In this document: positions 10,629 through 21,414 of the stretch, piece after piece
How the letters are laid out: every line of letters starts with the position of its first letter
How positions within the stretch are numbered: the first letter of the stretch is position 1
Source of the DNA: Trichoplusia ni
Taxonomy: Eukaryota; Arthropoda; Insecta; Lepidoptera; Noctuidae
Direction: 5' to 3'
DNA: 64,000 nucleotides
Assembly (NCBI RefSeq): GCF_003590095.1
Contig: NC_039478.1
Coordinates: 3,906,001-3,970,000 of the forward strand
The notes under the pieces: generated by a model
Databases searched by the model: none
Seen by the model: only the letters and a program-made list of their open reading frames with translations
Told to the model about the DNA's origin: nothing
Translations under genes and position numbers: made by a program

Positions 10629-13600
10629 GTATAGATTTGCTTGTATTTTTTGCAGGTTACGGTGATAACACGCTAACGATGTATATATGAGATGAACTCC
10701 TCTCTCAATGTCACGTTATCTCTTCATGCCTATGCAGTCCTTGTTTCAAAGCATTTTCGGTTCATGTGCAAGCCTGCGCCTCGTGTTATCGAGGTTGTTG
10801 CACGCAAGCAAACAAAACATGTAAAAACTATTCACCATGACCTTGTAGCCAATATCCTGCTAGCTTCCAACGAAAATATAGTTTAAATACGATTATATTT
10901 AACCATTATTTTGCAAACTTAAGGTACTATAAAAATATAAAAAACACAACTATTTCATTAAACATCAAATCAAAATAATCACCATTACCTACTTAAATAT
11001 TCTTTCTTCATTTAACTTCTTTCAAATACGAGTGACAATGTTAAAGAAAATTTATGTTAGACAACAAGTTACATAATCATTAAAATAGTCAGTGTGTTGT
11101 CGTGTTTGGTGTCAAAATGAAAATCGTGGTTTCAGACAGCGAAACGTAACTGTTGGATATCCACATAATTACCCAAACTTCAAGCGACTTACATGATACG
11201 GATAATAACTATGGTTCGATTCAACAGGCCTAGCAGCCGAATGACGATAATACGTTATGTGAAGCCCTAGGCCCTTGCTCTGGTTCTCGCGGCGCCTCAC
11301 TCAAAGTCCCGTTAGTGGAGAGTGGCGCGGCGGTGACAGTGCACGCCGTTGCTGCTCTCTTGTATGCGTCCTTATGAAAATATTGTTGCGTTTGTTGCCT
11401 TAACCAACGATTTATATTTTTGGTCTAAAATAACGCTCACTTTGGAATACGTTTTTACATATTGGATAAAGCTTTATCAAAATAATTATAAGCGTTACTA
11501 GTATTTATCTTTGTACTAAGTTGTCCTTAACATCGTTTAATTTCAGGAAATATCTTAGGAGACATCAGTTTTGTAACGTAAATCCGCACCAAAATACTCA
11601 GCTACTGTGTCTCCATCGATGTTCGACGTAAAACATACATTTAATAGTTGTTTAAAGCCCCACGTTGTGGCGTCAAAACAAGATTTTTTTCAATTTTATT
11701 TGCGATGAATCAAAACAATGCAGAATATATGTTAACTAGGGCTTTTTAAAAACTTGACGTATGGAATGATTTGAAAGATTGAAACTATTTTATAAATGTC
11801 TGGTTTTATATGAACCTCGAACTAAACGCATATTTCGCCTGCATCTCTTGAGAATCGCGGATAGGGTTGATTCAAGGCGCTCTTTGCCTATGTATGCAGC
11901 GAGCTGGCGGCGGTGACCGGGCCTCGGATCTCGTCACAATTTCGATTTGCAATACTAGGGAAGCAGAAGCGAAAGAGAGTTACATGCATTATCAACAACA
12001 GCGTTAATACCACTTCATGCCGTATCTGAAACGTATAACCTAAGCCTTCAACTATAAGGTCTCGTTTTGCATGCAAACTTTCAGAACTTTAACCGTTTGA
12101 TCACTAGCTTCATTCAACATTTTCATTAATGAATGGGCGTCTATGAAGGATTTTTGCAAATTTCTCGTGATTAATGACATAAAAGCTTGAAACGGTAACA
12201 CAAAAACACATCATAATTTCACCATCCATGAGTATGATCCATTTTCCATGAAGACACGGCAGTATCAACAGTGTTATTATGAATCAAACAAAGCCGGCTT
12301 CACAGGAGGCGTGGCCGAGCTTCACACAATTCTTGGACTGGTTTCGCGCTCTCAACTTCGTCAAAATAAAACAAGTATTTGTGTAACTGAAAAATGACGA
12401 AAATAAATTTAGTATTTGTAGATTTGTAAGATCATCATAGGATATCAGGTTGGAAATCACATTTTCGATTGTAATTAAATTGAGATCATTTTTATTTCGC
12501 ACCTAAATAAAATAATGAAAATATATGCAGAGCTTTTTCAAGAATAAAGGAGTATTTGGGTCGAACATAATAATATCAACTGACTTTGAATAGTTGAATG
12601 ACAGTGTGGTGACCTAAGCATCGGGTGGGACAGCTACGTCACCGCGGTGTGTGAGTGAGACCGCACTAGTGCGTCGTCGCGCTCACGCTCGAGTGGTAAC
12701 TACTGTCTCAGCAGTTAGTTGTCATTCGGAAAAAATAACAGTAATGTCATCTTAGCTAGCAACCGCCGAGTTTTTCCTGCTATGATTTTGAATAAACTTT
12801 TTTAATTCTGTATTATTACTTTGCCTCCTCACAAACCACGATCGGTAGTTTATCTGTCATCTGCAAATTCATATTATGTTTATGGGTATAACTATTAAAT
12901 CAGCTAGTGAAACACTCCAAGCCATACGCGGCGACCGAACGTGAGCGTCGCCCGCCGTACGTCAGTCAGTTGAATGTGTCAGCAGGGACTGCACGTCGCT
13001 GAGTGCAAAATATTCAAAACCAACGTATTGCAGGGGCAAACGCAACAAAACTCACTTACATTATGTTCAATATATTATAATACACCGATTTTAAGTCATA
13101 TCATAACTATTTTATGTCATAAATCCTGAAATATTTACAAATTCCTATCCTGAAGTCTAAAAACGTGGTTTTCTACTCGTCGGTCTAGGACTAAAGAGCC
13201 AATCAGTTCTAGCAAAAATGAACCTTAGTTTGAATAGTCTTAGGGTTCACTATAGTAATAATAATTGAACTGTACTTGCAACGGTACTATCAGATTTGAA
13301 CCTCTTCTTGCGTTATGGGTTCCTAGTACTAGATTTCGGCGTTCTACTGAATTTCGATTTACTCAAAAGGCCCTTATTGTGTTTACCTTTTGACGGATAT
13401 CCCCCTTAAAATATTTACAAAAGTAATGTAAATTTTATGACATGATGGAAGTTCCACATGGTTATTTAAATGACTCCTACTCCTCGAATAACAACTAGGT
13501 AGTAGGTTTAAACTTGCCCTGTCCTACTGAAAAATTAAATTAATAGAATAGTTCATCGACTTCAGCGTCATTTCAGCATACGTATATTGGTGATACTTGT

Positions 13601-14003
13601 ATTTGTTTGAAGATGGATTACGAAGAGATATCAGGCAAAATCATAATGACTTGCCCAGTGGCGCGATGATTAAAACGACATTTCTTTGCTCAGTTCCCAT
13701 TTCTTTTTTTTCTTAGTTATGAGAAACAAATGACGAGATAAGAAATGATAAGTTTGTCATAAAAACTTAGCTTCGTATCAGTCTTTAAACTTCCTTGTTC
13801 TCTTAGTGACAGAATGTAGGCTTATCGATTGGAACTCGACGCGTTTATGTTGGTTACAATAATCAATATCGTTGCATGTCTATACAGCAGAAAGTGAAAG
13901 GAACTCAAAAGCTTGTAACCTCTGCATATCGTCTTCTGCCCTTGTCCTTGTTTATCTGTTGCGTAATATATGTTCGCTTCTGCGGTTACTACTTTGTAAA
14001 ATG

Positions 14004-14045
14004 AATATAGAAGACCACGTGGACGAAGTCGCGAGCAACAGTTAG
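14004..14045 (+). mobile_element. Solo Helitron 3' end, unit C
   Basis: Only the last roughly 40 bases of a short Helitron remain (ggacgaagtcgcgagcaaca then gttag followed by T). They sit between gtaaaatgaatatag and taaagaatattttg and are absent from sister units. Confidence 0.65.
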
Positions 14046-14477
14046 TAAAGAATATTTTGCTCAATCTTAAGTAATAAAAATGACATAGGATATAGTAAGG
14101 AATGCATTTCATTTATCTAAAAAACGTCACGAAACCTAATAGAAAAAACCAATTTGATGAACGTACTACAGCTACTTTTTTTTTAATAACTAGATATAAA
14201 TCAGAACAGCATGTAATGGTACTTGTGCTCTTGATAAAATAAAGTTAACTCCTTGCACTTTTCGGTCCCTAGTATTAAACTCGAGGATTGCTTCGGGATC
14301 CGACGCCCGTTCACATGCAGCCAGCTTGACGCATAGTCAAAGAGCGATCCGTATAGAAAATTGATCGTCAATCGGTCCCTATGATTAGCTGTTTGGTCCA
14401 TAGAATTTATTGTGTTACAGTAAGAAAGTGTAGAGGAGTATAGATTAATGTATATTGATAATTGATAATTTAGTCAT

Positions 14478-14495
14478 GCCCCGCGTTGGGCGCCA
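14478..14495 (-). other. tRNA-Lys-like primer-binding-site match, unit C
   Basis: Reads gccccgcgttgggcgcca, 17 of 18 bases identical to the tRNA-Lys 3' end. A 66-residue open frame (14201-14401, minus) starts just downstream on the same strand. Confidence 0.55.
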
Positions 14496-15320
14496 AAATA
14501 ACTAAAATTCGGCTGAACAGAATACGTCCATTATGTTTGAAGTTTCGGTCACTCACTTTTAAAAACAAATGAACAGTGGCGCAAATAGAAAGAAAAAAAA
14601 TATATACGCCTATTTCAATACTTATTTCCTAGGTCAAAATATAATAAAAATATCAATAATTTAAATGAATGTGTACTGAAATCTGCAGGCAAGCAAACAA
14701 AACCAGTAAAAACTATTCACCATGACCTTGTAGCCAATATCCTGCAAGCTTCTTACGAAAAATAGTTTAAATAACGAGTAATTATTTAAGTTTCATTATG
14801 AAAACTGAGGGTAGTATCTAAATAAAAAAAAAACTTTTACACGACTATTTAATTAAACATCAAATCAAAATAATAACCATTACCTACTTAAATATTCTTC
14901 ATTAAACTTCTTTCAAATACGGGAGACAGTTTATGTTAAAGACAATTCATATACAAAACATACACAAAAACGTCGTATAAGCGACACATAGACAAAAAGT
15001 TACATTGAAGCTCATTACAATAGTCAGTGTCAGCAACCTCTTCTTGCGTTATGGAATCCTAGTAATAGATTTCGGCGTTTTTCTGAATTTCGATCTACTC
15101 AAAAGGCCCACGTGGTCACGTTACTTGTTTATTGACCTTTTGACGGACTTCCTCTAAAAAACATTTACAAATGTAGTGTAAATTACATAATGGTGGTTAT
15201 ATGCCCCCAACACCTCGAACAACAACTAGCTATTCGGGTTAAATTTGCCCTGGCCTACTGAAAAATTAAATTAATAGAACAGCCTCATCGACTTCAGCGT
15301 AATCATTAAACATTAGGTAA

Positions 15321-15581
15321 TCTATACTAATATATAAACCTGAAGAGTTTGTTTGTTTGTTTGTTTGAACGCGCTAATCTCAGGAACTACTGGTCCAAAT
15401 TGAAAAATTCTTTTTGTTTTGAGTAGACAATTAAGGAGGAAGGCTTTAAGCTATAAACCATCACGCTGCGACTAATAGGAGCGAAGATACAATGGAAAAT
15501 GTGAAAAAAAAACAGGACGGGTATAAATCATAACTTACATCTTCTTCTACCCTCGGGAACGAAGTCGCGGGCAACAGCTAG
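15321..15581 (+). mobile_element. Complete 261-bp non-autonomous Helitron with exact empty sites
   Basis: Starts tctatactaatatataaacc and ends gaagtcgcgggcaacagctag. It sits between A (15320) and T (15582). The sister units read attagctaattagtgat (around 2332, 26,935) or attagataattagtg (around 23,768) with no insert and no duplication, exactly as expected for a Helitron. Confidence 0.92.
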
Positions 15582-17385
15582 TTAGTGATACTTGTATTTG
15601 GTTTCAAGATGGATTACGATGAAAAAAAAGAACGTGTGGCCCTCGGAGACTGCCGCGGCAAAGCTATTGCATAGTATTTTTATCAAGTTATGCAATAAAA
15701 ACTATGTATTTAATTTATTTACGCAGTATTTTTTATATTCGAAAACTCACATTTTCTCAACGCAATTCGTGGTGTATTGCATCTTATGAGATGAATAAAA
15801 CGATTTGGAATTAATTTGATGATATTTCAACTTTTCAGTTTGAACCCGCGTTATGAACAAGAACAACTGCAATACGAAAACAACATTTGTCCAAAAATCA
15901 AGTTTAAATTTTAGCATTTTATTAAATTCGTGAGTACTAATAATTTTTACCGATGATTTAAGTATTTGTTTTGACTCTGGCTTTAAATTTGTAGTAACTC
16001 AGAAGTCGGGTTTTCACACTACACGAGAATTAAATATCGGGAAAGCTGTTTTCGACCTGCGCGGTGAACGCACGTGAGCGTCCCGCCGTACGTCAGTCAG
16101 TTGAATGTGTCAGCAGGGACTGCACGTCGCTGAGTGCAAAATATTCAAAACCAACGTATTGCAGGGGTAAACGCAACAAAACTCACTTACATTATGTTCA
16201 ATATATTATAATACACTGATTTTAAGTCATATCATAACTATTTTATGTCATAAATCCTGAAATGTTTACAAATTCCTATCCTGAAGTCTAAAAACGTGGT
16301 TTTCTACTCGTCGGTCTAGGACTAAAGAGCCAAACAGTTGCTAGCAAAAATGAACCTTAGTCTGAAAGTGTTAGGGTTCACTATTTTAAAATAATTGAAC
16401 TTTACTTGCAACGGTACTATCAGATTTGAACCTCTTCTTGCGTTATGGGTTCCTAGTACTAGATTTCGGCGTTTTTCTGAATTTCGATTTACTCAAAAGG
16501 CCACGTGGTGTTTATTGTTTACCTTGTGACGGACTTCCTCCTTAAAATATTTACAAAAGTAATGTGAATTACATGATAGAGGTTCCACATTCATGGCCCC
16601 AACACGTCAAATAACTACTAGCTAATCGGTTTAAACTTGGCCAGTGATGCGATGATTAAAACGTATTTTATTTGCTCAGTCCCCATTGCTTTTTTTCTAG
16701 ATCATCAGAAACAAAGGACGAGTAGGAAACGATAAGTTTGTCATAAAAACATGATTTGCTTAGCTTCGTACCATTTCCTTCACAAGCATCAAGTCTTTTA
16801 ACATTCTTGTTCTCTTAGTGACCGAATATAGGCTTATCGATTGGAACTCGACGCTTTTAAGTTGTTTACTATTAATGAATATCAGCAGAAAGTGAAAGGA
16901 ATTTAAAAGTCTGTAACCTCTGCATATTGTCTTCTGCCCTTGTCCTTGTTTATCTGTTGCGTAATATATGTTCGCTTCTGCGGTTACTACTTTGTAAAAT
17001 TCAAATTAAAATTCCTTTATGTTCACTGAAATCTTGAATAAATGCTCTCATAATTGATGATGTCCTAGTCACTAGCTACTATTAATAGCAACTATTTCAG
17101 GCTACCGGAAAGCTTGATAGCTGTGTAAGGGTACTGTGAACACGTTAAAGATGTATGTGTGAGATGCACTCCTCTCTCAATGTCTCGTTATCTCTTCATG
17201 CCTATGCACTCCTTGTTTTAAAACATTTTCGGCGCATGTGCAAGCCTGAGCCTCGTGCTGATGAGGTTGCAAAACCAGTAAAAACTGTTCTCCGTGACCT
17301 TGTAGCCAATATCCTGCAAGCTTCTAACAAAATATAGTTTAAATACGAGTATTTACTAAACTTTATTTTGAAAACTTAAGGAAGT

Positions 17386-17595
17386 CTAGTTATGATTTAT
17401 ACCTACCCTGTTTATTTCAAATTTTTCATTATATCTTCGCTCATATTAATCGCAGCGTTAAAGTTTATAGCCAAGCCTTCCTCGATGAATGGTCTATTCA
17501 ACACAAAAAGATTTTTCCAATTTGGACCAGTAGTTCCTGAGATTAGCGCGTTCAAACAAACAAACACACTCTTCAGCTCTATATATTAGTATAGA
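17386..17595 (-). mobile_element. 3'-truncated Helitron, unit D
   Basis: Same element, boundary and truncation as at 4699, so it was amplified as part of the array unit and not inserted anew. Confidence 0.8.
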
Positions 17596-17685
17596 TATCA
17601 AATATTTTTGTGAACATTTATTACTAAGGAAATACGAGGAATGCTTTGCAAGCTAGACTGAGTGCTACACTGATACAAATTAAAA

Positions 17686-17966
17686 TTGTCGTAGTGATGT
17701 CGTGTTTGGTATCAAAATAAAGGTCTTGATCTGAAATAGTCAAATGTAACGAAATAAATTAGAATAATAAGAAGGAGGAGGAATTACTGCCATGAAAATC
17801 GCGCGCAGTAGGCGACGCGACGTCCGTGTAATATCGATCGTACTCACGGGCGGTTCTATTTTAGCAAACTGCGCGCATCGAGTACATTTTTTGTAATTAA
17901 TTCTCGAAAAATGTTTTCAATATTCAAATCAAGGCGTTCATTTTGATACCCCACATGGCTATTATG
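17686..17966. repeat. Palindromic-ended element p, unit D
   Basis: Same element as at 5001, both ends present. Confidence 0.6.
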
Positions 17967-18248
17967 TCTCACCGTCTTCCAATCTCTTATAACTAAAAAT
18001 ACAATTGATTCGTCCATTCTGTGTTCATAGATATTTTTACTGATTTTACACTCACATTTATTTTAAGCCATTGTCAAGAAAATTCTATCAAAGAGGATTA
18101 ATTGGCAAATATCGTTCTATACTTACTAAAATATTTACATGTATAATATCAAATCATTGTAGAGAAGTTACATTTATTTGCTTAACTTTTTAAATATGAG
18201 GAACGCTTTGCAAGTTGGACAGAGCGCTACACTGTTACATATTAAAAT

Positions 18249-18545
18249 TGTCGTAGTGTTGTCGTGTTTGGTATCAAAATAAAGGTCTTGATCTGAGACA
18301 GTCAAATGTTACTAGATCCATTAGTTATTATAAAAAGAAGGACGATTTACTGCTATGAAAATCACGTGCTGTTGGCGCCGCGATGTCCGAGTAATATCGA
18401 TCGTACTCACGTTTTGTACTTAGAGAGCAAACTGCGCGCATCGAATATGTTTTCCGTAATAAATTCTCAAACATGGTTATTATATTCAAATTATTCATTT
18501 CGAGACCTTCATTTTGATACCAAACATGACTATGATATCACAACA
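18249..18545. repeat. Palindromic-ended element p', unit D
   Basis: Same element as at 5563, both ends present. Confidence 0.6.
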
Positions 18546-18635
18546 TATAATTCGTTTCAAAGTATATAATATATTTTATTCCGCTTTTTTGCTTCAAGGC
18601 AGTTATCACAGTTGTGGTTAATAAAAAAAAAGAAT

Positions 18636-19070
18636 ATAATATTGATCAATCAAATGCTAAAAACTAATTATGTAATACCGTTTAAACAATACCTATATTA
18701 AAATACACTACAATATGTGTTCTTAATCGATAGTTAAATAAACAGAAACTTATTTTGAATACAAATTTACTGAATATAATTTATAAATGTTGATGGCAAG
18801 CATCGCAGGCGGGGACCAACAGAGGCTTATTTATAGTCATTTCGGTTGTGCACCATTTAGCAGAATTTTCGTTGGTGGCGGTCAAGGTGGTCCCCGCCTG
18901 CGATGCTTTCCATCAACATTTATAAATTATATTCAGTAAATTTGTATTCAAAATAAGTTTCTGTTTATTTAACTATCGATTAAGAACACATATTGTAGTG
19001 TATTTTAATATAGGTATTGTTTAAACGGTATTACATACTTAGTTTTTAGCATTTGATTGATCAATATTAT
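18636..19070. repeat. 435-bp foldback with 183-bp arms
   Basis: Arms 18636-18818 and 18888-19070 are equal in length and I see only two mismatches (aattatg/aagtatg and ggcaag/ggaaag). The spacer is 69 nt. It forms part of a roughly 770-bp insertion (about 18,634-19,408) that no sister unit has. No coding capacity. It resembles a foldback or MITE-type element; if transcribed it would make a long hairpin RNA. Confidence 0.92.
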
Positions 19071-19408
19071 TGTGGGGCTTGTTTTACTCTTTTTTTAGTG
19101 TGCAGTCGGGTATTTTGTTTTTTTAATAATAATTTTTTTATTTATAACTTTTTAGCTGTTTTTATTTAACGAAATTGTTGTAGATGTAGAAGACTATGTA
19201 TATGTAAGTACCATTTTAAATTATTTCGACGACATTTGGCTTTAGATTACGGGCGGGCAGTATCGAAAAAATCGCTATTTAGAGACGACCGTCAACGACG
19301 TGTGCCCTTATGCGTGTGCCCGCATTCGGGCTGTATACTCGAGCATATCCCCCTCCGCACCGCGCCGCGCGCCGCATGCCAGGCCCTCCTTCTTTGGCAG
19401 TCGGGTAA
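19071..19408. other. Unrecognised insert next to the foldback
   Basis: An AT-rich stretch followed by a GC-rich end (accgcgccgcgcgccgcatg) before the array sequence resumes at aaaaaagtaatgacacgaat. The words gcagtcgggta occur at both ends of this stretch (about 19,103 and 19,398), a possible direct repeat. No gene is seen. Confidence 0.4.
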
Positions 19409-19747
19409 AAAAGTAATGACACGAATGCATAAATATTGATATTTTTTATATCATTAATCATAAGAATTTCCGAAAACCTTTCACGGATACCTTGAACTTG
19501 ATAAAATATAGTTAACTCCCTGCACTTCTCGGTCCCTATTATTAAACTTGAGGATTGCTCGGGATCCGACGCCCGTTCATATGCAGCCAGCTAGACGCAT
19601 AGTCAAAGAGCGCTCCGTATGGAAAATTTATGGCCAATCGGTCCCTGTGATTAGCTGTTTGTTCCATATAATTTATTGTGTTACATTAAGAAAGTGTAGA
19701 GGAGTAAAAATTGATGTATAGAAATTGTTTATTGATAATTAAGTCAT

Positions 19748-19765
19748 GCCCCGCGTTGGGCGCCA
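19748..19765 (-). other. tRNA-Lys-like primer-binding-site match, unit D
   Basis: 17 of 18 matches to the tRNA-Lys 3' end, in the part of unit D that follows the foldback insertion. Confidence 0.55.
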
Positions 19766-20278
19766 AAATATCTAAAATTCGGCTGAACCGAATACGTCCA
19801 TTATGTTTGAAGTTTCGGTCACTCCCTATTAAAACAAATGAACTATGGCGCAAATCGAAAGAATAAAAAAATATACGCCTATTTCAATAGTTATTTCGTA
19901 GGTCAAAATATAATAAAAATATCACATACATAGTTTAAATGAAAATGTGCACTGAAATCTTGAATATGGACCTTGCACTAAGCGCATATTTTATTTGCTG
20001 ATTCCTAATAATTACGTATGGGATTGATTCAAGGCGCTCTTTGCCTTGCGCCCCTATGCAGCGAGCTGGCGGCGGTGTCCGGGCCTTGGATCTCGTCACA
20101 ATTTCGATTTGCAATACTAGGGAAGCAGAAGCGAAAGCAAGTTACATGCATTATCAATTCAGCTGTCAAATTGTCCTTGAGAGGTGTGTGTGTGATTTTT
20201 TCCTATTAATTATATGTCCTTAATACATGACCTGATTGTTTGCTAATATTGCGTCCAGTAGTTTTGATATATGAATTA

Positions 20279-20750
20279 CGTGTTCCTGAAAACTTTTAGA
20301 AAAATTAAGATATCATCTATGACATTTATTGCATAACCTAAGAGATTATATTTCTCAATATTCTTTGGAAAATAGCTGCAGCCGTCTTTAAACCAAATGG
20401 AAGGCATGTCCACTGAAAATGGCCTCCTTGCGTGACGAAAGATGTCTTCCGAATTCTCAATGGAATGGACCAAATTGCTGAATTTATGTCAAAAGTAGAA
20501 AAATATTCACAGTCAACAGTCTAATTTTTACAATAAACTCTTCAATCAACAGGAACGGCTGTGACTGTGGGACAACTACTTTAATTAGTTCTCGGAAATC
20601 GATACACAGTCTTGATCTTTTCCCATCTTCTTTCTTGTACGCTAAGGTGACCGGAGCAGCAAAAGGGCTACATGATTCTTCAATTAGGTTTTTCTTCAAT
20701 AGTTTCGATATTTGATTCTTAATTTTCTTTTTATCTTCAGACTTCCTTTG
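20279..20750 (-). pseudogene. Ty3/gypsy reverse transcriptase fragment, broken
   Basis: On the minus strand, in several frames, the order of gypsy reverse transcriptase motifs is kept: LIEESCSPFAAPVTLAYKKE, then RLCIDFREL (20,700-20,590), then FQWTCLPFGLKTAAAIFQ (near 20,420-20,370), then a DDIL motif in NVIDDILIF (near 20,300). Frameshifts and stops separate the parts, the usual Tyr before DDIL is Val, and no protease, integrase or gag is present nearby. It is a dead fragment found only in array unit D. Confidence 0.85.
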
Positions 20751-21414
20751 TACCAGTGGTCATTACAATCGGTTACATGGTTTTGGCGTGAAAGCAAGAC
20801 GGATAGACAACAAGACCTTTTTGCATTTGTATTGTATTAAACGAATTATCGATTTAATAGTAATATACATGTCATTAATAAATGCAGAAAGAGTGGCAGT
20901 TATTTTATAGTTGGAGTTGTCAATGCCATGTGTATAAATAAGATAATGTTCGTGTAAAGTATTTGTTTTTACTTCGGCTTTAAATTTGTGGTTACTCAGA
21001 AGTTGGGTTTTAACAATACACGCGAGTTTAAATATCGTTAAAGCTGTGTTCGACCTGCGCGGAGATCGCACGTGAGCGTCGTCCACCGTACGTCAGTCAG
21101 TTGAATGCCTCAGCAGGGACTGCACGTCCCTGAGTGAAAAATATTTAAACCCAACGTATTGCAAGGTTGTACGCAACAAAATTCACTGAAATTATGTTCA
21201 ATATATTGTAATACACCTTTTTTTAAGTCAAATCATAACTATTTTATGTCATAAGTCCTGAAATATTTACAAATTCCTATCCTGAAGTCTCAAAACGTGG
21301 TTTTCAACTCGTCATTCTAGGATTAAAGAGCCAACTAGCTGCTAGCAACAATGAACCGTAGTTTGAATAGTCTTAGGGTCTACTATAGTAAAATAATTGA
21401 ACTGTACTTGCAAC

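Larger units (their letters stand above)
3164..13282 (+). repeat. Array unit B (long type)
   Basis: This unit starts like unit A but skips the middle blocks. It then carries a long cassette: tRNA-Lys-like site (4148), hairpin (4475-4528), a minus-strand Helitron, two palindromic elements, a 1.17-kb Helitron, the 2.66-kb inverted-repeat transposon, another minus-strand Helitron, a second exon-like block (about 10,650-10,890) and about 1.9 kb of further repeat (about 11,090-12,930). It ends in the CpG-rich block and unit C. Without the 2.66-kb transposon it is about 7.45 kb. Unit G is its sister copy at an offset of about 24.6 kb. Confidence 0.9.
13283..16412 (+). repeat. Array unit C (short type)
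   Basis: Short-type unit with the same module order as A, E and F, but the exon-like block is reduced to its 3' part (about 14,690-14,770). It carries two Helitron traces absent from sister units: a solo 3' end at about 14,004-14,045 and a complete 261-bp element at 15321-15581. The tRNA-Lys-like site is at 14478-14495. Confidence 0.9.
16413..21414 (+). repeat. Array unit D (long type, rearranged)
   Basis: This unit passes from its first blocks (to about 17,000) straight into the exon-like block at about 17,050-17,337. It then has a minus-strand Helitron and the palindromic pair. A roughly 770-bp insertion (about 18,634-19,408) contains a large foldback and splits the motif agaataaaaaaagtaatgacacg seen in sister units. 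A second tRNA-Lys-like site (19748) and a degraded gypsy reverse transcriptase follow. The unit closes with the CpG-rich block near 21,060. Confidence 0.88.

Noticed and set aside
11888..12502. 62- and 72-codon minus-strand frames repeated near 33,800-34,450 and 40,469-41,083
   Set aside because: Their conservation equals that of the surrounding non-coding repeat and diverged relatives at 52,905 do not keep the frame.
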